A stretch of DNA of 64,000 nucleotides from Pagrus major (GCF_040436345.1 NC_133218.1:4590484-4654483), one strand, 5' to 3'; shown: positions 15,001 through 26,255, counted from the first letter of the stretch. Translations and numbers: made by a program. The notes: generated by a model not told the origin, from the letters alone.

Positions 15001-15460
15001 GTAAAAGCATCACCTTTTGATTTAACTGCTAGTGTGTCCAGTACAGAGAATATTTTCATTGTCAAACATAAATCAAAGGTTTCCTGTAGCAATGTGCAGC
15101 ATTATATGGGGTTATGATGTGACACTATTTAAAAGTTAATATTTCATTCAGCATTTATGACATCTTTCTTTTTCTTTCATTTCTTCAAGGTACTTGGTCA
15201 CTGAGGGACAAATCACTGAACTTTTCCTCCTCACCTTCCTCGTCATGGTTGCCACAGTGATACATCAACACCGTAAAGGCGTCAGCCCAGACAGCAATGG
15301 CCTGTTCCTGTTGTACAGTTTCAGTGTAACTGTGCTCCTGGTGGCGGTGTGGGTGGGCTATCTGTGGAACGATCCGGTGCTACGCAACAAGTACCCTGGA
15401 CTCATTTATGTGCCAGAACCGTGGTCCTACTACACCTTACACATCAAGAAAAACCACTGA
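4541..15460 (+). CDS. cln6: Ceroid-lipofuscinosis neuronal protein 6 (CLN6), ER membrane protein
   Basis: Seven coding exons: 4541-4596, 7126-7246, 7389-7487, 9416-9604, 11382-11437, 12851-12973 and 15190-15460. They sum to 915 nt, 304 aa plus stop, and every intron is GT-AG with matching phase. The known family is about 311 aa in human. Recognisable conserved stretches include [40 protein letters not shown] and [13 protein letters not shown] near the C-terminus. The protein is a polytopic ER membrane protein that, with CLN8, helps load newly made lysosomal enzymes into COPII carriers; loss causes neuronal ceroid lipofuscinosis. Hydrophobic segments are spread over most exons. The N-terminus (exon 1, [10 protein letters not shown]...) is short, basic and poorly conserved, so the start rests on the promoter context, a single in-frame ATG and the phase match with exon 2. 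Fish can carry two cln6 paralogues; which one this is cannot be told here. Confidence 0.96.
4597..7125 (+). other. cln6 intron 1
   Basis: GT-AG intron of about 2.5 kb. A CpG-containing block at roughly 4745-4860 has repeated 'gacgcgg' and 'ggcacg' words and may be a small transposon end. The second half holds the LINE relic listed separately. No other exon is visible. Confidence 0.7.
6081..6590 (-). mobile_element. Truncated non-LTR retrotransposon (LINE) with pentanucleotide tail
   Basis: On the minus strand the frame at 6589-6320 reads a reverse-transcriptase palm: [15 protein letters not shown], then [10 protein letters not shown] containing the catalytic F-A-D-D box. A second frame (6299-6113) continues with [20 protein letters not shown], also typical of CR1/Rex-type RT. 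The two frames are separated by a frameshift near 6300-6350, so the copy is dead. At the element's 3' end is a run of six AATTC units (6081-6110), the sort of short tandem tail many LINEs carry. It is 5'-truncated and antisense to cln6. Confidence 0.85.
7488..9415 (+). other. cln6 intron 3
   Basis: GT-AG intron of 1.9 kb. Apart from the LINE-tail-like segment near 8753-8790 I see only A/T-rich unique-looking sequence. The open frames in it show no exon features. Confidence 0.65.
8753..8790 (+). repeat. Retroelement 3' tail with (GGAT)n
   Basis: 'accggataagcggtagaaaa' followed by repeated 'tgga' units is a common 3' terminus of dispersed fish retroelements. Only the tail is preserved. Confidence 0.6.
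9605..11381 (+). other. cln6 intron 4
   Basis: GT-AG intron of 1.8 kb. A degraded dispersed repeat is likely at about 10430-10730, with words such as 'gggctgaac' and 'taccgatatat'. No exon is supported. Confidence 0.6.
11556..11740 (-). mobile_element. LINE reverse-transcriptase fragment next to (GATA)n
   Basis: The minus strand reads [20 protein letters not shown], the segment that follows the catalytic box in CR1/Rex-type reverse transcriptases. It is a fragment of about 150 bp. A (GATA)n microsatellite at its lower-coordinate side (about 11559-11593) could be its replicated tail. Antisense to cln6. Confidence 0.8.
11983..12016. repeat. (AT)n microsatellite
   Basis: An almost pure alternating AT run in cln6 intron 5, interrupted once by a G. 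Confidence 0.95.
12974..15189 (+). other. cln6 intron 6
   Basis: GT-AG intron of 2.2 kb. The part at about 13470-13720 (a segment with 'aggcggcagttttttccacg' and 'gaagtgctttaaaaccaaag') looks like a degraded fish interspersed repeat of the same general type as 780-1260. A near-exact inverted pair, 'caaccccacatcaaaag' at about 14189 against 'ttttgatgtggggttgtat' at about 13957, brackets roughly 230 bp and suggests a small TIR element there. Confidence 0.55.
13957..14207. mobile_element. Short TIR element (MITE-like) in cln6 intron 6
   Basis: The left end contains CTTTTGATGTGGGGTTGTAT and the right end contains ATACAACCCCACATCAAAAG, an inverted match of about 20 bp separated by roughly 210 bp. 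The interior has no open frame worth noting. Size and perfect-looking inverted ends suggest a non-autonomous DNA transposon. I could not identify the family or a clear target duplication. Confidence 0.65.
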
Positions 15461-15756
15461 ATTACATAGGTCCAGGTCTGTATACCTGAAAATACAAAAT
15501 GAGACTTCTGAATGCTTTACGTCTTTATGAACTGACTGATGCATGTGTTTTTTTTCGGACTGTCTCCTCTGTCTATTTCTGTATTGATACACACAGACTT
15601 TAACTGGCTAGGGTTGTGATGTTTGGTGAAGATGTTCCCTATTTGAGACTGAGACTCACTGTTTTAATGTAAGGGATACATTATCCCAAAAATTTTAAAA
15701 AATCATTATGCTCTCACCCCCATGCTGATAGAAAATTTTTATGTAGTTTCAAGTCC

Positions 15757-16155
15757 ACAAAACATTTCTGGAGCGTCGCAGCATTCACCTGAACACCTGA
15801 AGTAGATGGAGACCTGGTTTAAAAGCCCCAAGATCCAAAAACTGATGTAAAAAGACAGTATCTGCTCCTTTTTTAAAGCCAAAATATTCACTGTAGCTGC
15901 TAAGCTAAAAGCATTAGCAAGCATTTTGTCTACAGTGGGTCCACAAGCTTGGTTGCGCACTGAGGGTATAAATAATGTCTTTTCAAATCAATTCGGGATC
16001 TCAGGGCTTCCGGAGACATGGACAAGGGACTTGCTTTAAAGAGCCAATTTATGTTCTTTTTGGGTTGTGTTTTACATTTTAAAACATCTCCAGCTACCTC
16101 ACATGTTCAGGAGAATGCTAAAATGCCGTTTTGCTGTGAAGCTCCAGAAATCTTG
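15757..16155. repeat. Inverted pair of a dispersed repeat in the cln6 3' flank
   Basis: The left arm (about 15757-15823) contains 'catttctggagcgtcgcag', 'cattcacctgaacacctgaa' and 'gtagatggagacctggttt'. The right arm (about 16080-16155), read in reverse complement, has 'gatttctggagcttcacag', 'gcattctcctgaacatgtga' and 'ggtagctggagatgttt'. The two copies lie head to head with about 255 bp between them. If transcribed as cln6 3' UTR they could fold into a long duplex. Confidence 0.75.
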
Positions 16156-16578
16156 TATCCTTTAATGTTAAGGATTTGAAAAGTTGTATCCTACTTTACT
16201 TTTACAATCCCTCATGTTAGTACAGATTGATCGAATTACCACAAATAAATCTTTACTCAGACAATCTGGGGCCTTCAGGGCTCCTAAAAGTTTGAGACCC
16301 TGGGTTATTCTAGTCATTCACTTGGCTGGTTAAGAGGCAGTAAAAGTTGAGCGTTTATGAACAAACTCAAGCTGAACATAAAGTATGATTCACTGAAAAA
16401 TGAGAAAAAACATTTCTTACCTTGCTTAATCTCACCAAAGAATCCAATCGATCAGTGACTGAATACTGTGAAGTTTATCTTTAATGACTCAGCAGAAAAA
16501 GGTGCCTAATAAACCACAGCTGGTCCTGTTTGGCATCCAAGAAAGAAAAGAAGAAAAAGATGGCAGACATTCCTGATT

Positions 16579-16640
16579 GATTTACATTTACATTTAGGGC
16601 ATTTAGCAGATGCTTTTGTCCAAAGCGACTTACAAAAAGT
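16579..16640 (+). repeat. Fish-wide 'AGCAGATGCTTTTGTCCAAA' repeat motif
   Basis: 'acatttacatttagggcatt' followed by 'tagcagatgcttttgtccaa' and 'agcgacttacaa' matches a motif that recurs in a great many teleost introns and UTRs. Only the core remains here. Confidence 0.75.
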
Positions 16641-17719
16641 ACATTTGTCACAAGAAAGAAACCACAACATATCACCGTCAATAAAGTAGAAAAGAAGAGA
16701 TAGAAACAATTTTCAAGCCCTCACACACTTTTCTATACACACTGTTATCGTAAAGTTATTTTGCATTTATCAAGTTTGATTCACAAACTTTAATATCAAG
16801 ATAAAAATATTGGGTTCTAATATAGATTAAAACAGTTATCAACACAAGTTACAAAATAAGGATGAAACAATAATATGAAGCCAAAAGGTTATAAAACAAG
16901 ATAAAAGAGAATATCAATATGGTAAAGTCTGATGGTAACATGAGTGAGCAGGATTATCTAAACAACAGGGCTGGTTAGTCAAAAACCTGTTTTAAAGCAG
17001 GATTTATTAGGTAGAATAAACTTCACCCTTTATCTCACTGACTTTAACAGAATATTAAATGAAGATTAAAAAAAAAATGATCTCAGGTATTTAAGGTTCA
17101 TGCTTTGTCAGAACTATATCAGCATTTGTTTGACATGAAAACTGTGAACTATTATATTTCCATATGTGGTCTTTATAATCCAGCCCTATTGCCAACGTAC
17201 ACTCTTTACAGTATTGCATTATTTTTTGACATGATGTGTGTAAGTAATGTACAATATTACAATGTTCAGAAGGAAATGGAGTCTGTTGTGCTGACGCTTT
17301 TAGATTATTAAAAAGGTCAAGGAAAGGTGAGCTGATGACTTTTAAATTAAAAACTTTTTTTTCTTTTGTAAAAGCAAAATTTAACCGATGATTTTTACTT
17401 TTTTTCCCATGTTGAGTGGACGTCTTTGCCTTTAGAGTTATTGTTCTTAGTATAAAGCTGATTGTTTTATGTTTGTAGTGTATTGTCTCATGTTAAGATC
17501 ACATTGTTGTTGGAAAAATACTGTTTAGTTTCTGGTTTATTTTAATTAAAATGTTGAAACATACTCTGATTTTCCTCTTAACTGTGCTTCAAATCAACTA
17601 TCTTTACAAAGAGCCTGTAACTGTTTAATCCGTGACAACACATGCATTTCAAATCATTTGAAGTCTTTATTTGGTTACTTCCTTTAATTATATGACACAG
17701 CAGTATCATGTGGTGATTG

Positions 17720-17932
17720 ACTGGCAATAATTGGGCCCCTCCCCTTGTCAGAGGGGTGGAAAGGGAAAGGACAATGCAGCGCTCTGGATCTGGTATCTGC
17801 GTTTCCACAGCAACGCATATTAAATTACGTGGAGGCTTACAGGTGGTGGACTTTAAACAGAGGTGGAGGGACAGGTGACGTGGGCTACGGAAAACTGTCT
17901 TCTTCCTGGAAAGACACAAAGCAACTGCAGAC
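17720..17932 (+). promoter_or_regulatory. calml4 proximal promoter and 5' UTR with RFX-like X-box
   Basis: GC-richer block ending at the calml4 ATG. GTTTCCACAGCAAC at 17801-17814 resembles an RFX X-box: the right half AGCAAC fits the consensus RGYAAC, and the left half GTTTCC differs from GTNRCC at one base, with a 2-nt spacer. A GTGACGTGG-like element (about 17873-17881) may bind bZIP or bHLH factors. CALML4 acts in microvilli and related protrusions, so an RFX input is plausible but inferred. Confidence 0.4.
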
Positions 17933-20900
17933 ATGGTAAGAGCAAAATTAAACCTTTTTTCATGTATTTTCTTAATTTACAGCAATGTTTGTGTACTTAC
18001 CTGCCTGGTGATGCCGAACTATTCTCACTCTACAGGCTAAATTCTTCACACCAGTTCAAATCAACGGTAAGAGAGTTCTACAGCACCGCATGTTGTTTTC
18101 CATCTGCTGCTATTGTTAATAGATGTTTGAAATGTGTTATTTGCCATCTGTTTTTCACATATAGTGGACATTTAAATTTCAATAACTAATACAAGGGGGA
18201 AAAGGAAATAAAGACAGATTTGAAAGCACACATGGTTCAAACTTGTGACCTTGTTCAGTCTGAATTTATTTCTAAATTAGCCCGTTCTTGTATGATAGAT
18301 TAACTATAATAAAAAATGTCCCCCAGGGAGTAATGCAATCAAATGACTTGTGCTGATGTGAATCAATACCTTTTCCATTTCCTTTACAGAGTTCAAGGAA
18401 TGCTTCTCTTTGTATGACAAGAAGCAAAAGGGCAAGATCGACGCCAAAGACCTGATTACGGTTATGCGCTGCTTGGGTACAAGCCCCACGTTCAGTGAAA
18501 TCGAAAGACATCTACAAGTTCATAAAATAGGTAAACTGCAACATACGTCAATACATTCAGGCTGTGGGCAAATAAAGGTTGTGAAAGCTTGTTCAGGGTG
18601 TAAGTGGTTGATGAAGACAAAATTCTCTTCATGCACAGAGTTTTTTCTCAATTAACAATTAATTTTTGTTCTACGTTCCTGTTTAGAAAAGACAGGTGAG
18701 CTGGACTTCTCTACGTTTCTGACAATGATGCACAGACAGATGCAGCAGGAAGACCCCAAGGCAGAAATCCTGGAGGCTTTGAGGATGACAGACAAACAGA
18801 AGAAAGGATACATCCAGGCCTCTGAGCTCCGGGCCAAGCTCACCATGTTGGGAGAGAAACTCACAAACAAGGAAGGTAAAATAAACAAACTCAGGCTTAA
18901 AAACTGTTTTTCATCTGTGACAGAAATCTATCAGCAAACACTAGAGAAAGCTGCTAAGTTGCTGTGTTGAAACTGGGCTACAGCAAAAACTTTTAAAGCA
19001 GATGAATATATAGCTCAGAGTTACACTGCTGTTTATTTGCAGTGTTTATTTCGCTCTGTAATCTTAAATACTGAGATTTGAAGTTTGACTATGTTCACTG
19101 AGATTAAGCTTAAATTTGAATGTACTAACACTTACAGTGAACTGGTTGAATTTGTAGTACTATTCGTACTTACCCCAGAGTAAAACGTACCACCTTGTTC
19201 ATCCAATACGAATGTGAACATCCTGAAATACCCTTCGCTTTGGAATTAAACTGTTACCATTAGATAAAACTTGAACTGATGTTAGTACTCAAATCAACAC
19301 ATATTTCAGTCAAATAAATGGCTTCTAGCCGAACCTAACTCTGCCGCTCTTGACAACTCACAACAGCTGAGTATTTTCCTCTCACACGAAGGTATTGGAA
19401 GATGTGAAAATTTCATGTCACAATCATGCTGGCCAAAATGATTGTGATATTCCGATAATCATGAAAATATGCTAAAAAGTCTTAAACGGCACAAAAGAAT
19501 CACTTTGCCTCTTTTGTCACGAAACAAACTTTTTCTTTGCATCAGAGATAGGACACGCATCTTTTTTAGTGAAAAACAATCTTAAATAAGGTTATCAGAA
19601 ATCAAAAGGATTACTAAATGGTGGTCACCTCATCTCCCTGTTGATCTTTAGTTTGGAATCCATGTATTCTCACACATCCAACTTAACTTCAACCTTTAGT
19701 CCTGGTGCCAGGTTTAGGATTCTTGAATGCCTTGAAAGATGAGGGCTCCCATTTTTAGCAATTAAAGATAAATCAAGAAATCACTATGCGTAGAACTGTA
19801 CTTTATCTAGTTCACTCACACCTGGCTTTCAATTTGTGACTTTGCTAATATCCCAATTCACCATCATCCCAAAGGAAATTCACCACTGTCAATTTACAGT
19901 GTTTTTATGACAATACACGATCTATCCCAGCCAAGCTCTCGTGGTACATTTACTGCATCTTCAGTGTGAGCAACACAAAGACAACAATCCACTGTCAGTC
20001 CGACTAAAGCAAGTCTGGCTTTAGAGTGAAAAAATAATTACAAACTGCTTCTCTGAATGAGTTATAATTTTCCAATATTGTCGTATTCATAGCAGCCCTA
20101 TGGACCAACTTGACCTTAATGTATTCTCTGCTGTGTACCTATCTGTATCAAACTCAAGGACTAAGAATGAGGTCAAAAACGATAGTGGAACATCAGATGT
20201 CAGTATCTTGAAAATATGTGGAATACTACAATTAGAGCTGCAGTTATTAATCGATTAGTTGTCAGCTTTTTTAATTCATTGTCAACTATTTTGATAATCG
20301 ATTTATCAATTTAAGAGAAAAATAATCTAAATTATCTTAATCCAACTTCTTAAATGAGAATATGTCCTGGTTTCTCTTCTCTACTATGACAGTAAACTGA
20401 ATATTCTTGGGTTGTTGACAAAGCAAAACATTTGAGGACGTCATCTTGGGCTCTGGGCAACACAACAGTTTTTCTAAAATTTTATAGATCAAACAATGAA
20501 TCGATTAATTGAGATGGTGAAATCTACAACTAAAGCTGAATCCTGCATGGTTCTTATTCGAGGAAAATTTACAGTGATATTTTAGGATAATTCAATAACA
20601 GCAGTCAAACTTTTTTAGGTTTTTAGTTCACTCACAGACTGTCAAACTATTTGGACTTTTACTGCAACTCAATGATGCAATTAACATAAGTGAAGTAATG
20701 ACAGCCGAGCCAAAGCATCAGAAATGGATTTTGAAGCAGAGAGTTTGATGGAAGGCCTCCTGCAGGGATGTCCTTATCCTTTTACATTTCTGGGGTTGAT
20801 TTTTGACGCCATTTGTTTTTCAAAGCCCAGATCAGTCATTCATGCAGTTAGTGGACTCAAGCAACAAAAAGATTTGATTCAAAGTACCGTCAGTGCATTG

Positions 20901-21305
20901 CCTCTGGATGGGTGCTGTGCACAGAGAGCAGTTTATATTTAAATGAAGCTCTGCTGCATCTCAGTGGGGAGACTTCCATCAAGTTGTTAGATTGCCAAAC
21001 TATTGAAGCAGAACTAAAAAAGTTCTAAAAGTTCAGTTCCTTACTGTAGTAATTCTGCGGGGGTCTGGGCTACAATCTGAAAGAGTTGTTGTTAGACAGT
21101 CAAACACTCCCACAGGTAAAAACCAGCAGGGACACTAACCTCGGCGACAAATGAGTTTTTACCTGGTCATGTTCACTTATAAAGGTGTTTTCCCTCTCTC
21201 TGTCTAGTGGATGAGCTCTTCAAGGAGGCAAACATCAAGTCAAACGGGACTGTCAACTACAAGGAGTTCACCGAGATGGTGACACTGCCACCTGTCGATT
21301 ACTGA
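17933..21305 (+). CDS. calml4: Calmodulin-like protein 4 (CALML4)
   Basis: Five coding exons: 17933-17935 (only the ATG, as in calmodulin genes), 18036-18066, 18390-18530, 18687-18875 and 21208-21305. The sum is 462 nt, 153 aa plus stop, and all introns are GT-AG with consistent phase. The protein has four EF-hand positions, mostly degenerate. EF1 loop 21-32 has K at positions 3 and 5. EF2 around 56-67 is not recognisable as a loop. EF3 loop 94-105 has Q and K at 3 and 5 but keeps E at 12. EF4 loop 130-141 starts with N and has K at 3, keeping E at 12. Calcium binding should therefore be weak. In mammals CALML4 is a light chain of MYO7B in the intermicrovillar adhesion complex. It lies next to CLN6 in human too, which supports the call. 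The roughly 200-nt upstream block is 5' UTR/promoter. Confidence 0.95.
18876..21207 (+). other. calml4 intron 4
   Basis: GT-AG intron of 2.3 kb. It holds the dispersed repeat at 20228-20525. The rest, including 19140-20200 and 20700-21180, shows no exon or recognisable element beyond possible degraded repeat words. Confidence 0.6.
20228..20525. repeat. Dispersed TCGATTA-type fish repeat
   Basis: The element begins 'agagctgcagttattaatcg', ends 'tcgattaattgagatggtga', and carries words such as 'tgacagtaaactgaatattc' and 'gaggacgtcatcttgggctc' internally. These features recur in a very common teleost repeat. A second copy, interrupted by an insertion, is at 63250-63910. Confidence 0.75.
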
Positions 21306-21722
21306 AACAACACACCAGCCATGATGGGGAACTGACTTCACATACACAGAACATAAAGATGACTGAACATTGTAAAGCTTTACTGTTTTGTAACTAACGC
21401 TATATGATACAGTTGGGCTTGTTATTCTTCAATGCGATCAAATTTTAAAACCATTAAATTCTGAGTACATCTTTTGTCAAACTATTCCCTCTACTAGGGT
21501 TGTGTGTCTGGTAGAGATAATGTGATTTTTAGAGTGTCATCCTAGTAAAATGTGTCAATAACTGTACTTGTGATGAAGGAAAATCCTCATTGGCTAGCTG
21601 ACTGAAGTTAATTGATTTATATAAAAACTTGATTTGTAAATAGTTCTCTTACTCTGATGATCGAAAACATTGATCTGAAGTGCTCATCTCTTAGGCTGTT
21701 CTGAAAATAGTTTTCTAACAAT

Positions 21723-21728
21723 AATAAA
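21723..21728 (+). terminator. Candidate calml4 polyadenylation signal
   Basis: AATAAA about 420 nt beyond the calml4 stop codon. It is the first clear canonical hexamer downstream. Use cannot be proven from sequence. Confidence 0.5.
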
Positions 21729-24700
21729 ATATAGCAAGTTATGATGAACCCATATCTATTTCTGTCTTAAATTACAAACAACAACAGCAAATATGGATAC
21801 GGCCACAATTTAGTTGCTAGAACAGATACAGACAACGATGCACTTGCTCATTCCTCCCCTCTACCCAAACAAACTGATTGAATTCACGCAAGCAACTTAG
21901 GATTTTGAACTTTTATCACAAGTTTTATTTTGTAGTATAAAGCACAGTATATAAATATCCAAATGTAATAACACATCAGTGATTAATAAATGAATAACAT
22001 TTTCTCTAGAGCATGTAAAAACAGTTCATTCAAATGAAGTTTACATTTGGATTTTGTTCAGAGATTGTAGTTCGCCCACAGATTGCTTTGAAAAATGTGT
22101 TAAATACTAAAAGCTAGCATGACTGACCTATAATTCCTATGCAGGTAATATTGTACATAGCAACTGAAGGCAGGTAAGTATCATATTAGCCACCATGACT
22201 TTGTGCTTGGAAACCAACGCAATCCTAAAATGTACAAATATGAATCTTTAAAAACAGAGGAGGTACAGAAACATTCAGTTCAATAAACTAAACTGAGAAA
22301 AATGATAAACTCAGCTGCAGTTAAAGAAAAAGGGTGACCAGACATTGCATCATTGTCTTGTCCTTTGTGTGCTGAAGATTACTTCTGACTAGTCACACCA
22401 TAGTAAAACATGAAATACTGACCATTGTGAAACATGGATGGGCTATGTTCTGTAGCTTGGCAGAGACTGCTGGGTAGCTTTGAGAAAATTTGAAGGGCAA
22501 TTATACTTTTTTCAAGTCAAAATGTCAACAGCAAACAAGGCCTAATAAACAGTGTTTTTGCTCCAAGGTCAGCTGCTAACATTAGCATGCCTGAGCTTTC
22601 CTTATGGCCTAAAGCAGCAGATTAGCATTACCGCTACAGCCGAAGGGGACGGAATAACATTAGCAAACATGTTTTGCGTGTTAGAAGTGACATTAAATCA
22701 ACCTGCTCACCAGGACTGGCACTTCTAATGCATGTTAGATTGTCACAAATGCAACAATGTCAAAGATTAGAAGTTTTGTCCCACTTTGTATTGGATCTTG
22801 AATTATTTAACGAGAGAGACATTTGACAAACCCATCTGTACCTCATCCATGAGCTCTGTTGTTTTGTCAAAGTGAAATCTACACTTCTACATGGGTGTAA
22901 ATGGTGCGGATGCAGACTTGTTGCCTGCTTTAACTGCAGACCTAGCAGGGTATCATGTAGCTTGGCTCCATCTGTAACCTCAGCATTCAAACCATTAGCC
23001 AACTCCATGATTGAGTCCCATAACATTCCCTACCAAACCTTGAGGGAAGAGATAATGTTAAGTTATTTCATACCTGTTATCCAGCATCAGAAGTATCCCA
23101 TGATGCTACTGATGTCTACATTTTTGCAAAACTTAAAATCCAATACTTCCACAGGCTGCACTGCTCCTCTTTACTGAATTGTACATTAAGTAGGCTTAGT
23201 CTATGTAAATATTAGATTTAAGTGCCTCTGACACATTTCATTCCTCCGGGCAGACAGAAGATGTGCAACCATGATAATCTCTTGAAGATACAATCTACTG
23301 GATAACATGGATAAAAAGATACAGTTTTGACTTTTGCCCAGAATGTGACAAATTTACAAAGTATGTTACGGAGTGCTGAGGGCACAAATGGGGCCAGCAT
23401 GTAACCATCAAAAGCTTACTTAAGACACTTCTGCAGGGGAAACCAATCAGCTTATTCTGAAAATCCACTGGTGACAGAGTGCCATTTCATTTGGTACATT
23501 CAACATTCACTGACTGCAAATGAGAAGCCTGGGTTTGTCTACTTTCTTACTGATAGCAAGGCCCCATTATTGGAAAAAGTCATTTAGATTTTAATTTTGA
23601 CAGTCTTCCACTAGTATCCGTGTAAAAGTGCAGCACCAGAATTAAAAGCATTATAGGCAACAGTGAGTGAGGAGAGACCGGGGCTTACTGTGTGATCAGT
23701 TCACTCCTAGTGAAGGACAATTTTATATGGATGTAATTTTGAGATATCAAACTGAACATTACATAATTGCTTGTTCCCAACACCCACCTGTAAACTTTAG
23801 AGAGAAATGTACTTTAAACACACATCAATTAAATCCACCCTTTTCTGCCAAACAATTGCCCTTTACTTGTTTACATAATACATAGACAAAGCAGGTATAA
23901 TTTACTTTTAATACACATTAAAATTTAATTATAATTATATAATAATACCTACCTCAAACTGTGTATTTTATTTGTGTGTTATGTAACTACACTCCAACTG
24001 TCTCTTGTTGTTTGTGTATATAGTTGTCTCGGGAAAGCACGACATTATATTATATCTTAGTCCCTCAAAGGCACTCATTCAATGACATTGACCCCCTTTC
24101 TCCTTATTTAATTTATTTCTTTGTTCAGTGTAGCACAAACCTTCTCTAAAGACATTCCTTTTTTTCATTGAACATTGAACAGCATAAAGAAATAAGTGTG
24201 GTATGAAAACACTGCAGCTGCCTGGGCTGGACTTCACTGAGAAGTCTGAGCTGCTTTTCAATTCCTGCCGAAAAGACTCTGATCTGCATCTTACATACAT
24301 GTCAGTACTAACAACAATTCTGAAAACAGGAGAAAGGAAAAGAAAAGAGCTGAGTGTCAGTTCAGTTCCAACAAGACAATAGGATAAAAACCAAATAAAA
24401 ACACAGTTGTAAAAGTATAAAAAACAAAACACCTAAATACTTAATACACCCAAGTACACGTGATATGATATGACACGGACGTTATTCCAATAAGTCCCTC
24501 CATTTTGAAGAATTACAAAGAACTTATTCTGAAATGCTGAATTTGACTCATATTTCAGTGAAATTGTGAACAGAAAATCACATCTAATCATCCAATGTTC
24601 AAGTAGATAAGGCACTGGGCCTGCCAATACCTGACCCGAAATGTTTAGAGCCTCTGTGGCCTCTAGCACCATACTTCCCGCAGCTCCACTTTTCACGTTT

Positions 24701-24787
24701 AGCTACATGTTTTACTTTGTGACTTTAAAAATGTGTGTGGTAAAGCCAAAAAGCTTTTTACAAGCTGCTGTGGCCATTAAACATTCC

Positions 24788-25755
24788 AACTGACCGTTTG
24801 CGAAACCCCGCCTCTGAATAGAGATTACCCTGTAGGCCTGTCAAGCTTTGGACTTTTGACCACATGAGGCTGCGTGAAGGAGGCTGTAGGACTAATCATA
24901 TTTTTGTAGCCTAACACGCAGGTTAGCATCGCCCTGGTTCCCTTGACAATAATCTTATGGGATTATTGAATTGGATTTTGGATTACTGCAGAAAATAATC
25001 TCTGTGGCAAAGACAAGTTTATGATACATGTTTTGTTCAGCAAGATAATCTTCACGGTCGCATGGCTTAAACGTCATCACCACTAAATGTCTTACTACAC
25101 AATTACTGTACATGTTTTCTGTAAATTGATCTACAAGTTGTAAAGGTTAGAGTCAGAATAGTTTTTGCTAAAGTCGGCCTGTAAAGACTAGTGAGTAGAT
25201 GAGTGTCCGTGTTTTAAGACACGTAAGAACTTTATAATTAAATTATGGGACATTTAATGGTGTATTTTATGTCATAGAACAGAACAGACCTTATGTCAGG
25301 CATTTAACCGAAAAACAAATTCAAAAACCTCACAGACTTATAGACGAGGGAACCGGACTTGGGCTCTCTATACAAAAACAATGTTGTCTCTCTATTTCTT
25401 GTACATGAATCGACTGATGAGGACGCTTAACTTTCAGCACAAGACCATGTATGGTGTACGTTGAGTAAACATTTCAGATCTCTTTTACAGGATTCTCCTT
25501 TTAAAAGTTGGCTTGAAACATTAAAAGGTCAGTCTGAGATGGAGCTTAGCTAGCCAGCGATGACGCACTAGAAATGAGAAGCCTGCTTTTGTCTTTCAAT
25601 CTGATTGATTGGTTTAAAAAACTACTTAGATTTTCAACAGTAAAAATGTTACTGTTATTGTAATTGTTATAATTATGAGCCGTGCCTGACTGAAAAGCTT
25701 GACAGGTGTAGCAACAGTAGCTAAGGGCGGAACAGGCTTTCGCTAACAGTCAGTT
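24788..25755. mobile_element. TIR-bounded DNA transposon relic, about 1 kb
   Basis: The left end (24788-24849) reads 'aactgaccgtttgcgaaacc', 'ccgcct' and, further in, 'cctgtcaagcttt'. The right end (25693-25755), in reverse complement, reads 'aactgactgttagcgaaagc', 'ccgccc' and 'cctgtcaagcttt' in the same order. The arms are imperfect inverted repeats about 60 bp long. No transposase frame is visible between them, so this would be a non-autonomous or decayed element. Confidence 0.6.
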
Positions 25756-25857
25756 ATTTAGAAATGTCACATGAAGCAATTATGCACCACTGCTTTTTTG
25801 CCTCACACTTGTACCACATTATGCTTAAAAAACATTGTGAATTGTGTAACTGTCTGT

Positions 25858-25863
25858 TTTATT
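25858..25863 (-). terminator. Candidate adamts7 polyadenylation signal
   Basis: On the minus strand AATAAA lies about 390 nt beyond the adamts7 stop codon. Other AT-rich hexamers occur nearby, so this is one candidate only. Confidence 0.35.
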
Positions 25864-26255
25864 CTGTTCAGTTTCTGCTGCTGTCAATAAAATGAAAGCA
25901 TTGTACCAACCATAAAGGTTAATGAGTGATCATGTGTAATAATGCATTACTATCTGTTACAAAGAAATCCTGATTCATTAAATGTCATTGCATTAAAACT
26001 ATATAATATAAAAAGTGCAAAGAAATATTTACATTCTCATTGCTTTGCTGAGAGAGAGGCGATGCTATTGTGTCAATTCCAACCCTCTCGTTAATTTCAC
26101 CAGCAGAAACATGCAGAGTTTTGTCGTGGGACTAATTCATAATTAGTCTATAGTGGTGACAAAATCAGGAAAGGGCTCAGATTGTTGAATTCATTGATTA
26201 CATTTAATCATTCAGTGTTGCAGTCCTGTGGATGAGGCCTGTGAGTGGTTGCACC

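Larger units (their letters stand above)
15461..17719 (+). other. cln6 3' UTR / spacer to calml4
   Basis: No further coding exon is visible. An AATAAA at 16244-16249 could serve cln6, but several AT-rich alternatives exist. The stretch contains an inverted pair of repeats (15757-16155) and a short SINE-like motif (16579-16640). From there to the calml4 promoter the sequence is A/T-rich with no recognised feature. Confidence 0.5.
21306..26255. other. Convergent intergenic region between calml4 and adamts7
   Basis: This stretch holds the 3' UTRs of two genes facing each other. Candidate polyadenylation signals are listed separately. I find no coding exon on either strand; open frames at 22872-23177 and 24079-24432 lack splice partners and conserved features. 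The area around 22540-23040 looks like degraded repeat. A TIR-bounded element occupies about 24788-25755. Confidence 0.6.

Noticed and set aside
17578..17934. 118-codon minus-strand frame at calml4 exon 1
   Set aside because: Antisense to the calml4 promoter and 5' UTR, with no domain or splice support.
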